A stretch of DNA of 64,000 bases from Bradyrhizobium lablabi (lineage in GTDB: Bacteria > Pseudomonadota > Alphaproteobacteria > Rhizobiales > Xanthobacteraceae). Positions 17,252-27,199 of the stretch are shown here, piece by piece (position 1 is the stretch's first letter; each line of letters opens with the position of its first letter). The notes under the pieces were generated by a model that was given only the letters and a program-made list of their open reading frames with translations, was not told where the DNA came from and did no database searches. The stretch spans positions 1 through 64,000 of the forward strand of contig NZ_JAFCLN010000017.1 of the NCBI RefSeq assembly GCF_018129385.1. Reading direction: 5' to 3'. The translations under genes and the position numbers were made by a program.

Positions 17252-18406
17252 ATGATCACGAGACTTGCGATCTCCGGCTATCGATCCCTGCGCGACGTCA
17301 GGGTGGCATTGGGTCCCCTCAATGTCGTGACCGGCGCCAACGGCAGCGGTAAATCGAGCCTCTATCGCGCCTTGAAACTGCTGGCGGACATCGCGCAGGG
17401 AAGGATCATTCAGTCGCTTGCGGCCGAGGGCGGACTGCAATCGACCCTGTGGGCCGGACCGGAACAGTTCTCACGCGCCATGAAGGCCGGCACGCAACCG
17501 GTTCAGGGCACGGTGCGCAAAAATTCCATCAGCCTGAAGCTCGGCTTTGGGGGCACCGACTATGGCTACGCCATCGATCTCGGCCTTCCCCTGCCCGGTG
17601 ACACCGTATTTTTCAGCGATCCCGTGATCAAGGTCGAAAGTCTGTGGACTGGCGAGCAGATCCGCCGCGCCAACGTGTTCGCAAGCCGTAACGGTCCCGG
17701 GGTCCGGATTCGAAACGACGGCGGCGAATGGCAGCAGGTCTACACGCACCTCGCACCGTTCGACAGCATGATGACGCATTGCGGCGATCCCCGCGACGCG
17801 ATCGAACTGCTGGTGTTGCGCGAGCGGATGCGGGACTGGCGGTTCTACGATCACTTCCGCACCGATCGTGACGCGCCTTCGCGCAAGCCGCAGATCGGCA
17901 CCTATACGCCGGTCCTCGCCGGCGAAGGCTCGGATTTCGCCGCCGCCATCCAGACCATCCGCGAAATCGGTGCCAGGGACGAGATGGATGCCGCGATCGC
18001 CGACGCCTTTCCGGGTGCGCATGTCAGGGTGGTCGGAGCCGATGGGTATTTCGAACTCGAGATGCACCAGCACGGCCTGCTTCGACCGCTGAAGGCTGCC
18101 GAGTTGTCCGACGGCACCCTGCGCTATCTTCTGCTGGTTGCCGCGCTGCTCTCGCCGCGGCCTCCGGAACTCATGGTGCTCAACGAACCCGAAACCAGCC
18201 TGCATCCGGACTTGCTGCCGCCGTTGGCACGGCTGATCGTCCAGGCGTCAAAACGCTCGCAGGTGGTTGTCGTTTCTCATGCCGAAGCGTTGGTCGACGC
18301 GCTCGACGCTGACGCCAGTTGCAGGCGGATCGTGCTGGAAAAGCAACTTGGCGAGACCACGGTCAGGGACGGCGACACGCCGGCCTGGGCCTGGCCCTCG
18401 CGGTAG
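17252..18406 (+). CDS. AAA ATPase of the OLD/RecF-like type
   Basis: A 384-residue SMC-like P-loop ATPase. It starts MITRLAISGYRSLRDVRV, the usual opening of RecF/OLD-type proteins, with Walker A GANGSGKSS near residue 30. Late in the protein comes the signature ELSDGTLRYLLLVAALL, then Walker B LMVLNEPETSLHP and a switch histidine in VVVVSHAEALVDAL. There is no TOPRIM nuclease domain, unlike full OLD nucleases. Stand-alone versions occur in many Proteobacteria, and some act with nucleases in phage defence, but no nuclease or toxin gene lies next to this one. Function is uncertain. Confidence 0.8.
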   Translation: MITRLAISGYRSLRDVRVALGPLNVVTGANGSGKSSLYRALKLLADIAQGRIIQSLAAEGGLQSTLWAGPEQFSRAMKAGTQPVQGTVRKNSISLKLGFGGTDYGYAIDLGLPLPGDTVFFSDPVIKVESLWTGEQIRRANVFASRNGPGVRIRNDGGEWQQVYTHLAPFDSMMTHCGDPRDAIELLVLRERMRDWRFYDHFRTDRDAPSRKPQIGTYTPVLAGEGSDFAAAIQTIREIGARDEMDAAIADAFPGAHVRVVGADGYFELEMHQHGLLRPLKAAELSDGTLRYLLLVAALLSPRPPELMVLNEPETSLHPDLLPPLARLIVQASKRSQVVVVSHAEALVDALDADASCRRIVLEKQLGETTVRDGDTPAWAWPSR

Positions 18407-18415
18407 CGAAGCAGT

Positions 18416-18682
18416 CTAGTTGGCGCTGATCCAGGCGCGGGCTTCGCGCTGGGCGGTGGCGATCTCGACCTCGCTCATCAGCTCGGCGACCTCCTGACGG
18501 AGCATGATCGCATCCCGGCGGCCCTTCAGCGCGGCGAGATTGAACCATTTGTGCGCGGCGACCAGATTGACGACGCCGGAACGGCCGCTCGCCCAGTAAA
18601 GTCCGCGCTCGAAAAGCACGTCCGGGATCGCGGTTTCCGCGATCGGCATCGCCGTATCCAGATCGATATGCCCCTGAAACAT
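18416..18682 (-). CDS. Small Sel1-like protein
   Basis: An 88-residue product from ATG 18682, preceded by GGGGAG. The central part (YWASGRSGVVNLVAAHKWFNLAALKG) follows a Sel1/TPR-like helix pair pattern, and the end is helical (EVAELMSEVEIATAQREARAWI). It is probably a small interaction protein. It is convergent with the ATPase gene, with only 9 bases between the stop codons. No specific role is known. Confidence 0.7.
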   Translation of the reverse strand: MFQGHIDLDTAMPIAETAIPDVLFERGLYWASGRSGVVNLVAAHKWFNLAALKGRRDAIMLRQEVAELMSEVEIATAQREARAWISAN

Positions 18683-19444
18683 CCGTAGCTCCCCTATTAT
18701 CGTTGGCCGCCTTTTTCCGAGTGCGGCCCCTGCCCAATTTGTTTGAAACGTCCCGCTATTCCCCACGCCGTTTGCCGGCTTGTTGAAGCAGATATGACCG
18801 CTAAACTTTGAAGGGCAGTTTAAGTATCGCGATGAACGGGGTGTAAACGCGGGCGCGAAACGTCTTGATAAGAAATTCAAGAAGTGCCTGTGCCGCAGCG
18901 GTTTCCTTGCATTCGTGAAGATCGATTCACCGTCGTATTTGGCGAACCGATAACCATTGCCGCAACGTCGGCGTTTTCAATTGCAGATGGACGACGGGTC
19001 GCGCGGACCGCAACAACAGCCCATCGCGGACGTCCGGGAACGATTGTTGGACGGCTTCGCGCAGCAAGCGGCGAGCGATCGGACGCCAAACGCCCCAAGG
19101 GCTCACAGCGGCGATGCCGTGAACGGTCAGAACAGCCATGTGAGGAAATGAAAAAGCCGGGCACATCCCCCGGCAGGTGGAACGAGGGCGTCGGCGAACA
19201 CGTCAGGACCAGATCTCGACCAGGCGGTGGGCCCGGTGAAATTGCGGAGCCGTGAAGCATCCGCACCGAACGAAGAAACCTAGTTTCTTCTGCCGGACCG
19301 GTTTTCGAGAAACGAAAATTCGATCCAGCCGTTTGACCTGATGTCTCGCCGACACCCTCTTCGTCGACCAGAGCTCTCAGATAGATCGAGAGCCCGAGTG
19401 ACGCGCCGACGTCAAGCCGCCGGCATCCTCTCAAAGAGCGAGAG
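18683..19444. other. Intergenic stretch with hairpins, no supported gene
   Basis: Open frames on both strands lack ribosome sites and recognisable families. The stretch holds a terminator-like hairpin reading on the minus strand (19151-19174) and a partial copy, near 18885-18915, of the hairpin found at 19772. The minus-strand transcript of the microprotein gene at 19445 probably ends in this region. Confidence 0.45.
19151..19174 (-). terminator. Rho-independent terminator, minus strand
   Basis: On the minus strand GCCGGG and CCCGGC pair around a 7-base loop and are followed by TTTTT. It lies about 270 bases downstream of the lysine-rich microprotein gene, which is the only minus-strand gene that could use it. 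Confidence 0.55.
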
Positions 19445-19537
19445 TTACTTCTTCTTCTTGGCGACCTTGCGGGTCTTCTTCGCAGTCTTCTTCACTGCGC
19501 TCTTCGCCTTCTTCGCCTTCTTTGCCTTCTTAGCCAT
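19445..19537 (-). CDS. Lysine-rich 30-residue microprotein
   Basis: ATG 19537 has a near-ideal ribosome site (AGGAGGGCAAC before the ATG). The product is 30 residues, of which 16 are lysine and one arginine, built of repeated AKKAKK units (it begins MAKKAKKAKKAK). This is the composition of histone H1-like tails, and the C-terminus of topoisomerase I in this window has a similar texture. It may bind nucleic acid or other polyanions. Longer in-frame starts upstream give no sensible N-terminus. It stands alone, with long non-coding flanks. Confidence 0.7.
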   Translation of the reverse strand: MAKKAKKAKKAKSAVKKTAKKTRKVAKKKK

Positions 19538-20103
19538 GTTGCCCTCCTGATGTAGTGAGATGGCTTGATCGCTGCGCGCATTCGGGAATCGAGATGCGCT
19601 ACATCCCGAATACACCAACAAAATCAAAAAAACAGCGTCCCACTTAAGGAAGTGTTGACGCAGCAAGCCACGAGCGCGCGCTGCGCATTGCGCGACACGT
19701 CAGCGATGCGTGTGCGCATCGATGCAAAAAACCCGCGCCGCTTCTGCATCGGCATTTGTCAAGATTGCAGGAAACGCCTGTGCCGCAGGCGTTTCTTTGA
19801 TTCACGTTCGACGCGTTCGAAGCGCGATCATGTTGTGCGTGAGTCGGCCAACGTAGTTAACATCGCGATGCGCGGACTCTGAGTCGTGATTTTTGGCAAT
19901 GAAAATATTTTCATCCCCACCGGCTTCGAGTCTCGCCAGCGCTGTCCGGGGACGGTCGTTCTTGCGAATCGTCGCACACCGATTCGCAACAGGCCGATCG
20001 CCTCGCACGCGTCGTTTGACGATCGATCGACTGCTCGAGGGGTGGGTAAGCGCACCGAATGCGCCGCGCGACGGCGCTCGATGCCGCCGCGGACGCAAAG
20101 GAT
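19538..20103. other. Intergenic stretch between microprotein and gatB
   Basis: It contains the promoter side of the microprotein gene and the hairpin at 19772-19798. The rest shows no gene, repeat array or RNA family that I recognise. Confidence 0.4.
19772..19798 (+). terminator. Terminator-like hairpin AAACGCCTG/CAGGCGTTT
   Basis: A 9-bp perfect stem with a 5-base loop (TGCCG), followed by CTTT. No plus-strand gene precedes it closely. A degenerate copy with the same GCCTGTGCCGCAG core lies at about 18885-18915, so this may be a small repeated element rather than a gene-specific terminator. Confidence 0.5.
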
Positions 20104-21582
20104 TCAGATGCCGAGTTTGGATTTCAGGAGATCGTTGACCGCCTGCGGGTTCGCCTTGCCGCCGGACGACTTCATCACCTGGCCGACGAACCAGCCGAGC
20201 GCCTGCGGCTTCGCTTTCGCCTGCTCAACCTTGTCCGGATTGGCCGCGACGATCTCGTCGACCACCTTTTCGATCGCCGAGAGGTCGGTGACCTGCTTCA
20301 TGCCGCGCGCTTCGACGATGGCGCGGGGATCGCCCCCCTCCTGCCAAACGATCTCGAACAGATCCTTGGCGATCTTGCCGGAGATGGTGCCCTCGCCGAT
20401 CAGGCCGACGATGGCGCCAAGCTGCTCGGCGGAGACGGGCGAGCCCGAAATGTCCTTGCCTTCCTTGTTCAGCCGGCCGAACAGCTCGTTGATCACCCAG
20501 TTGGCGGCCACCTTGCCGTCCCGCTTCTTGTCGGAGAGCTTCGACAGCACCGCCTCGTAGAACTCGGCGCTCTCGCGCTCGGCGACCAGCACGCCGGCGT
20601 CATAGGCGGACAACGCAAAGTCGGCAACGAAGCGCGCCTTCTTCTGGTCCGGCAGCTCCGGCAGATGCGCCTTGAGGTCATCCACGAAGGCCTGGCTGAA
20701 TTCCAGCGGCAAGAGGTCCGGATCGGGGAAGTAACGGTAGTCGTGCGCCTCTTCCTTGGAGCGGAGCGAGCGTGTCTCACCCTTGTTGGGATCGAACAGG
20801 CGGGTCTCCTGCTCGATCTGCCCGCCGTCCTCGATGATCTCGATCTGGCGCCGCGCCTCAACCTCGACCGCCTGGCCGATGAAGTTGATCGAGTTCAGGT
20901 TCTTGATTTCGCAGCGGGTACCGAGCGGCCCGCCGGGCTCGCGCACGGAGACGTTGACGTCGGCACGCAGGTTGCCCTTTTCCATGTCGCCGTCGCAGGT
21001 GCCGAGATAGCGCAGGATCGAGCGCAGCTTGGTCACGTATGCTTTGGCCTGTTCGGCATCGCGGATGTCCGGTTTTGAGACAATCTCCATCAGCGCGACG
21101 CCGGAACGGTTGAGATCGATCAGGGACTGCGACGGCAACTTGTCATGCTGCATTTTTGCCGGGTCCTGCTCCAGATGCAGCCGCTCGATGCCGACGGTAG
21201 CGGTCCTGCCGCCCTCGAGCTCGACGATCACTTCGCCCTCGCCGACAACAGGCGATTTGTACTGGCTGATCTGATAGCCCTGCGGCAGGTCCGGATAGAA
21301 ATAGTTTTTGCGGTCAAACACCGAGCGCAGATTGATCTTTGCGTTGAGCCCGAGCCCGGTGCGCACCGCCTGCCGCACGCACTCTTCGTTGATGACAGGC
21401 AGCATGCCCGGCATCCCCGCATCGACCAGCGAGACCTGGCTGTTGGGATCGCCGCCGAAGGCGGTCGACGCACCGGAGAAGAGCTTCGACTTCGAGGTGA
21501 CCTGCGCATGGATCTCCATGCCGATGACGACTTCCCAGTCGCCTGTCGAACCCTTGATCAGCTTGCCACTGGTTGCCGTCAT
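20104..21582 (-). CDS. gatB: Aspartyl/glutamyl-tRNA amidotransferase subunit B
   Basis: The tRNA-binding kinase subunit of GatCAB, which activates mis-charged Glu-tRNA(Gln) or Asp-tRNA(Asn) for amidation. The 492-residue product has the usual GatB marks: VVIGMEIHAQ near the start, KNYFYPDLPQGYQISQ, DLNRSGVALMEIVSKPD and a C-terminal YqeY-like helical tail with NPQAVNDLLKSKLG. ATG 21582 has a strong GGAGGAGAAAGG site; the longer frame upstream overlaps the preceding gene. It is the last gene of the gat operon and overlaps its neighbour by 4 bases. Confidence 0.98.
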   Translation of the reverse strand: MTATSGKLIKGSTGDWEVVIGMEIHAQVTSKSKLFSGASTAFGGDPNSQVSLVDAGMPGMLPVINEECVRQAVRTGLGLNAKINLRSVFDRKNYFYPDLPQGYQISQYKSPVVGEGEVIVELEGGRTATVGIERLHLEQDPAKMQHDKLPSQSLIDLNRSGVALMEIVSKPDIRDAEQAKAYVTKLRSILRYLGTCDGDMEKGNLRADVNVSVREPGGPLGTRCEIKNLNSINFIGQAVEVEARRQIEIIEDGGQIEQETRLFDPNKGETRSLRSKEEAHDYRYFPDPDLLPLEFSQAFVDDLKAHLPELPDQKKARFVADFALSAYDAGVLVAERESAEFYEAVLSKLSDKKRDGKVAANWVINELFGRLNKEGKDISGSPVSAEQLGAIVGLIGEGTISGKIAKDLFEIVWQEGGDPRAIVEARGMKQVTDLSAIEKVVDEIVAANPDKVEQAKAKPQALGWFVGQVMKSSGGKANPQAVNDLLKSKLGI

Positions 21583-21872
21583 GCCCTTTCTCCTCCGCTC
21601 AGCGCGGCAACAATCCGATCCCACTCAACTTCCAGCTCGTCCTTTGCGGCGGGCTGGCCAGCCTGGCGATACCAATAGCCGGCATTGCCGAGATCGCCCT
21701 CGACGCGGTGCAGATAGGCATGCACCCAAGCCGAATCCTTGTCCGATTCATCCTGGACGATCTTGTGCGCCCGATCCCAATCGCCCTTGGCGGCCCACCA
21801 CAAGGCAGCCAGCGGCGGGCTCAGCGTCGATGCCGGAGCTGCATCTGAAAGACTGGCTCTAAAATCCGCCAT
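21579..21872 (-). CDS. Small conserved protein between gatA and gatB
   Basis: A 97-residue soluble protein. A tryptophan-rich core (LAALWWAAKGDWDRAHKIVQDE) is followed by AWVHAYLHRVEGDLGNAGYWYRQAGQPA, a TPR-like helical pair. It overlaps gatB by ATGA and starts one base after gatA ends, so it is co-translated with the amidotransferase. Genes like it occur at this spot in related Rhizobiales as far as I recall. A role with GatCAB is possible but untested. Confidence 0.75.
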   Translation of the reverse strand: MADFRASLSDAAPASTLSPPLAALWWAAKGDWDRAHKIVQDESDKDSAWVHAYLHRVEGDLGNAGYWYRQAGQPAAKDELEVEWDRIVAALSGGERA

Positions 21873-21873
21873 G

Positions 21874-23345
<1,472 letters not shown>

Positions 23346-23349
<4 letters not shown>

Positions 23350-23558
23350 TTATTGATCGGGCTACAGAAGAACGGAGAGAGCGTCTTGTCGTTGGCGGGA
23401 TCGTCCTGCTTCGGGCGCGTCAGCTCGCTGGCCTCGAGCGCGTCGAGAACGGCGTCGATCGCCTTGTCGGGATCGGCCTGTTTGCCCTGCTTCTCCATGG
23501 CATCCAGGAAATCCATATAGGCCTTGTAGGCCTTCTCATCGTCGCAGAGCATGCACAT
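23346..23558 (-). CDS. Small protein between gatC and gatA
   Basis: A 70-residue acidic protein beginning MCMLCDDEKAYKAYMDFLDAM. It has an N-terminal C-x2-C that could bind a metal, a helical middle and a proline-containing tail ending FFCSPINK. A GAGG ribosome site precedes the ATG. Its stop overlaps the gatA start (ATGA). No family is recognised. The operon position suggests co-expression with the amidotransferase. Confidence 0.7.
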
Positions 23559-23572
23559 CTCTTCGACCTCGC

Positions 23573-23860
23573 TTATTCGACCACTTTCGGCACCAGGAAG
23601 AAGTGATTCTCCGTGGCCGGCGCGTTCCGCATGATGTCGTCGGCGATGTCGCCGTCATTGACCACGTCGGCGCGCTTCTTCATTTCCATCGGCGTCACCG
23701 AGGTCATCGGCTCGACACCGTCGATATTCACCTCCGACAATTGCTCGACGAAGGCCAGCATCGCGTTCAGCTCACCCTGCAAATGGGGAACTTCGGCGTC
23801 GGTGACGGCAATCCGCGCCAGATGCGCGATACGGCGAACGGTCGTGGCGTCCACGGACAT
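23573..23860 (-). CDS. gatC: Aspartyl/glutamyl-tRNA amidotransferase subunit C
   Basis: A small subunit of 95 residues that stabilises GatA and wraps around the GatA-GatB interface. Typical features are VRRIAHLARIAVTDAEV, LNAMLAFVEQLSEVNIDGVEPMTSV and a C-terminal ENHFFLVPKVVE. The ATG at 23860 (MSVDATTV) is chosen over an ATG five codons upstream on family length; no strong ribosome site decides. It is the first gene of the operon gatC-orf70-gatA-orf97-gatB. Confidence 0.96.
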   Translation of the reverse strand: MSVDATTVRRIAHLARIAVTDAEVPHLQGELNAMLAFVEQLSEVNIDGVEPMTSVTPMEMKKRADVVNDGDIADDIMRNAPATENHFFLVPKVVE

Positions 23861-23941
23861 TATATAGGGCCTCAAACGGGGGAACTAAGTCCCGCCGTAT
23901 AGCAGAGGCCGGTTTTGCGCCGCAACCGCGCGGACGGGCTC

Positions 23942-25018
23942 CTAGCCCGCCATTTGGGCGAAACGAGCAAGCGCGCCGCCGGCCAGCGCCCTTGTCAGCT
24001 CGGCCGCCGGCATCTCGCGGCCCATCCGTACCCCCTGCCCGGCCCACAGGCTGGTGAAATCGACCTTGCCGAGCTTCTCGGCGGCCGCTTTCAACGGGCC
24101 GAGCGCCGTGGCGGCATGGGGGAACGCCGGGGCATGCTCCGAGATCGGCCCGATCTCGCGCATGACGCGATTGGCGACCCCGCGCGCCGGGCGGCCGGTC
24201 ATGACGTTGGTGATGACGGTGGTCTCGTCCGTCGCCTGCGCCAGCGCGACCCGCGCCGGAGCGCTGACCTTCGATTCCGGACAACGCAAGTAGGCGGTGC
24301 CGATCTGCACGCCGGATGCGCCCAGCGCGAACGCCGCCGCAATCCCGCGTCCGTCAGCGATGCCGCCCGCCGCGATGACCGGGATCTTCACGGCATCGAC
24401 GACCTGTGGCACCAGGGCAAAGGTGCCGGGCTGTTCGGCGATATTTTCGGTCAGGAACATGCCGCGATGGCCGCCGGCCTCCGCGCCCTGTGCGATGATG
24501 ACGTCGGCACCGTTCTCTTCCAGCCAGATCGCTTCCCTGACGGTGGTCGCCGACGACATCACGATGCAGCCGGCCGCCTTGACGCGGTTGAGCAGCGAGT
24601 CCTCTGGCAGGCCGAAATGGAAACTGACGATCTCGGGCTTCAGCTCCTCGACCACGGCGCAGAAGGCGGCATCGAACGGTGCGCGATTGGCGGCATTGAT
24701 CGGTGCGGACGCATCGATCCCGAATTCCCTGTAGTAGGATCCGAGCCGCTGCTTCCATCCGGCTTCACGTTCAGGATGGGCGTCCACCGGCTGGTGGGTG
24801 AAGAAATTGAGGTTGACCGGCGCCGAGACGCGCTGACGGACGATGTTGACCTGCTCGCGCGCTTTTTCCGCCGAGAGCATCGCGCAAGGCAGCGAGGCGA
24901 GCCCGCCGCCTTGCGCCACCGCAATCGCCAGGTCCGCATCCATCGCGCCGGCCATCGGCGCCAGTACAATGGGGAATTCGGTCTTGAAGAGATCGATCAG
25001 TCGGCGGTCCGGCCACAT
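23942..25018 (-). CDS. Nitronate monooxygenase (class I type)
   Basis: A 358-residue FMN enzyme of the 2-nitropropane dioxygenase family, which oxidises alkyl nitronates such as the plant/fungal toxin propionate-3-nitronate. Visible marks: IVLAPMAGAMDADLAIAVAQ at the start of the barrel, the QGAEAGGHRG segment with the catalytic histidine, IPVIAAGGIADGRG and LGASGVQIGTAYLRC for FMN phosphate binding. It lies 33 bases after a paralogue in the same direction, so the two form an operon divergent from a LysR regulator. Confidence 0.88.
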   Translation of the reverse strand: MWPDRRLIDLFKTEFPIVLAPMAGAMDADLAIAVAQGGGLASLPCAMLSAEKAREQVNIVRQRVSAPVNLNFFTHQPVDAHPEREAGWKQRLGSYYREFGIDASAPINAANRAPFDAAFCAVVEELKPEIVSFHFGLPEDSLLNRVKAAGCIVMSSATTVREAIWLEENGADVIIAQGAEAGGHRGMFLTENIAEQPGTFALVPQVVDAVKIPVIAAGGIADGRGIAAAFALGASGVQIGTAYLRCPESKVSAPARVALAQATDETTVITNVMTGRPARGVANRVMREIGPISEHAPAFPHAATALGPLKAAAEKLGKVDFTSLWAGQGVRMGREMPAAELTRALAGGALARFAQMAG

Positions 25019-25051
25019 GGCGTTTCTCTCTTGCTTGGGGTTGGCGCGGTG

Positions 25052-26029
25052 TCAGGCGGCGCTGACAAAATTGCGGCGGCCGAGCAAGATCTGCTCGGCT
25101 TCGGTGACGATACGGCCGATGATTTCGGCCGCGGGCGGAATATCATGGATCAGCCCAACGGCCTCGCCAGCGATGACGGCGGCGATGTCGAAATTGCCCG
25201 CGGCCCTCGCCGCTGCATATTCCGCGGCAACCGCCTTCACATTCTGCATCAGCTCGACCTCGCGGCCGATCCAGCGCCTGGCGTGATCGTTGATCAGGCA
25301 GCGCCCGGTGAACGGGGCCGGCCAGACATTGTTCCGCGACAGGTCGAAGATGATACCGCGTACGGAATTGCCTGAGCTGGCCGCGCAAATCCGTCGCTTG
25401 GCTTCGTCCGCACCATCGCACTCGACGCTGGCATAAAAGCGCGTGCCGAGCAGCACGCCCGAAGCTCCCAGCGTCAGCATCGCCGCCAGACCGCGTCCGT
25501 CCGCGATACCACCGGCGGCAGCGACGGGCACGCGTCCGGCGACGAGATCGATGATCGCGGGCACAACGTCGATCGTGGTGCGGGAAGCGCCGTGGCCGCC
25601 CGCCTCGGTGCCCTGCGCAACCAGAATATCCGCGCCGGCATCGAGTGCCTGCTCGGCCATCTCCTCGTTCTGCACCTGGCAAATGAGCAGCGTATCAGCC
25701 GCTTTCACCCGCGGCGCGAATGGTCGTGGATCGCCAAAGGACAGCATGATCGCGCGCGGCTTTGCGGCGAGCGCGACGTCGAGCAATTCGGGCTGTCTTG
25801 CCATACTCCATGTGATGAAGCCAATGCCGAACGCGCCGGAGAACTTTTTCAGCTTTGCGGTTTCGGCCTCGAGCCACGACCGTTCGCCGTAGCCGCCGCC
25901 CAAAATGCCAAAGCCGCCGGCCTCACTCACCGCCATGGTCAAGCGGGCGCCGGCGATCACGTCCATCGGTGCCGACAGGATCGGATGCTCGACGCGCAAG
26001 CGCGCGGTCAGCGGCGTGCTGATGGGCAT
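25052..26029 (-). CDS. Nitronate monooxygenase paralogue
   Basis: A 325-residue FMN enzyme of the same family as its neighbour but only moderately similar. It has HPILSAPMDVIAGARLTMAV, QGTEAGGHGA with the catalytic histidine, VPVAAAGGIADGRG and LGASGVLLGTRFYAS. ATG 26029 follows GGGAGGAATTC, an excellent ribosome site; an in-frame extension to 26074 is rejected. It is the first gene of the pair and starts about 100 bases from the divergent LysR gene, which probably controls it. Confidence 0.87.
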   Translation of the reverse strand: MPISTPLTARLRVEHPILSAPMDVIAGARLTMAVSEAGGFGILGGGYGERSWLEAETAKLKKFSGAFGIGFITWSMARQPELLDVALAAKPRAIMLSFGDPRPFAPRVKAADTLLICQVQNEEMAEQALDAGADILVAQGTEAGGHGASRTTIDVVPAIIDLVAGRVPVAAAGGIADGRGLAAMLTLGASGVLLGTRFYASVECDGADEAKRRICAASSGNSVRGIIFDLSRNNVWPAPFTGRCLINDHARRWIGREVELMQNVKAVAAEYAAARAAGNFDIAAVIAGEAVGLIHDIPPAAEIIGRIVTEAEQILLGRRNFVSAA

Positions 26030-26101
26030 GAATTCCTCCCTGATCTGGACAGCAAGAATAAGCAGGACTACCATTCTCTAGAAATGAATACTTGCGAACG
26101 C

Positions 26102-26120
26102 TTTCATCTCGAAAATGAAA
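26102..26120. promoter_or_regulatory. Inverted repeat TTTCAT-N7-ATGAAA before lysR
   Basis: A 6+7+6 dyad lies just upstream of the lysR ribosome site, in the 104-base gap between divergent lysR and nitronate monooxygenase genes. Its size fits the dyad bound by LysR-type regulators and its position fits autoregulation. Assignment is inferred. Confidence 0.35.
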
Positions 26121-26133
26121 CGGAGCTTTTGCC

Positions 26134-27012
26134 GTGGAATTGACCGATCTCATGACCTTCTCGGCAGTAGCGCGCACCGGCGGCATCACCCGCGCCGCCG
26201 AAGAGCTCAACACGGTGCAATCGAACGTGACGCAGCGGGTGAAGGCGCTGGAAGCCGAGATCGGCACCACGCTGTTCGAGCGGCACAGCCGCGGCATGAC
26301 ACTGACCGGCGCAGGGCGCCGCCTGCTTCCCTATGCGCAGCGGATGGCCGCGCTGTCGCGCGAAGCCATGCTTGCCGCGCGCGACGATGGCGAGCCGAAG
26401 GGTCCGCTCGCGATCGGCTCGATGGAGACGACCGCCGCGGTGCGCCTGCCGCCGCTACTGGCCGGTTTTCATCGCCGCTTTCCAAAGGTCGCGCTCAGCC
26501 TGCGCACGGCGACGACGGCGGATCTCGTGGCGGGCGTGCTTGACGGCACGTTCGACGGCGCCTTCGTTGCCGGCCCGATCGAGCATGCCGAGCTTGCCTC
26601 AACGATCGCGTTCCGGGAAGAACTCGTGCTGGTCAGCGCGCGGCGCTGGAAGACCCTTGCGGACTTGCGCGCCGGCACATCGCAGTCCGGCCCCACCGCC
26701 CTGGTATTCCGTACCGGATGTACCTACCGTCAGCGCCTCGAACAGGTCCTCACCGAATTCGGCTGGCCCTCGGCGACGCGGTTCGAGCTCGGCACGCTCG
26801 ACGGCATGATCGGCTGCGTCGCCGCCGACATGGGGGTGACGCTACTGCCCCGCGCCGTGGTCGCGCGCAACGAGACGGTCAACATGCACAAGCTTGCGCC
26901 GGCCCTGTCGCGGGTCGATACGCTCTTCATCCGGCGCCGCACCGCGCATCAATACAGCGCGCTCGAAGGCTTTGTGTCCTGCCTGAATGCCGATGAAATG
27001 ATCGCCGCCTGA
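26134..27012 (+). CDS. LysR-family transcriptional regulator
   Basis: A 292-residue regulator. The N-terminal winged helix-turn-helix reads LMTFSAVARTGGITRAAEELNTVQSNVTQRVKALE. A periplasmic-binding-protein-like effector domain follows from about residue 90 (GPLAIGSMETTAAVRLPPLL). The GTG start has a GGAG site. It is divergent from the two nitronate monooxygenase genes, the standard layout for a LysR activator and its targets, so it probably senses a nitro compound or related inducer (inference). Confidence 0.9.
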   Translation: MELTDLMTFSAVARTGGITRAAEELNTVQSNVTQRVKALEAEIGTTLFERHSRGMTLTGAGRRLLPYAQRMAALSREAMLAARDDGEPKGPLAIGSMETTAAVRLPPLLAGFHRRFPKVALSLRTATTADLVAGVLDGTFDGAFVAGPIEHAELASTIAFREELVLVSARRWKTLADLRAGTSQSGPTALVFRTGCTYRQRLEQVLTEFGWPSATRFELGTLDGMIGCVAADMGVTLLPRAVVARNETVNMHKLAPALSRVDTLFIRRRTAHQYSALEGFVSCLNADEMIAA

Positions 27013-27199
27013 CGCGGCCCGGGCCTTGTCATTCCGCGCAGCGAAATCGCTCGCCATATTTTGGTTATAAACCAGCTTCGCGTTTGCGAATTCTTCCAGC
27101 GCGCCCGCTGACAAAAACTTTTGAAACGCGCACCATTACTACGTTAGGATGAGTGCGCGACCAACAACCATAATTTTCAACATCTGGGAGGGAACTGCG

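Noticed and set aside
17252..18406. OLD-type phage-defence system
   Set aside because: The ATPase has no TOPRIM nuclease domain and no adjacent nuclease, helicase or toxin gene.
19151..19260. Signal-recognition-particle RNA or other known small RNA near 19.2 kb
   Set aside because: The stretch GTCAGGACCAG looked SRP-like, but the conserved GGAAG and AGCAGCC loop elements are absent.
18877..19434. 185-codon minus-strand frame in the gap before the microprotein
   Set aside because: Low complexity, no ribosome site, and it crosses a terminator-like hairpin on the same strand.
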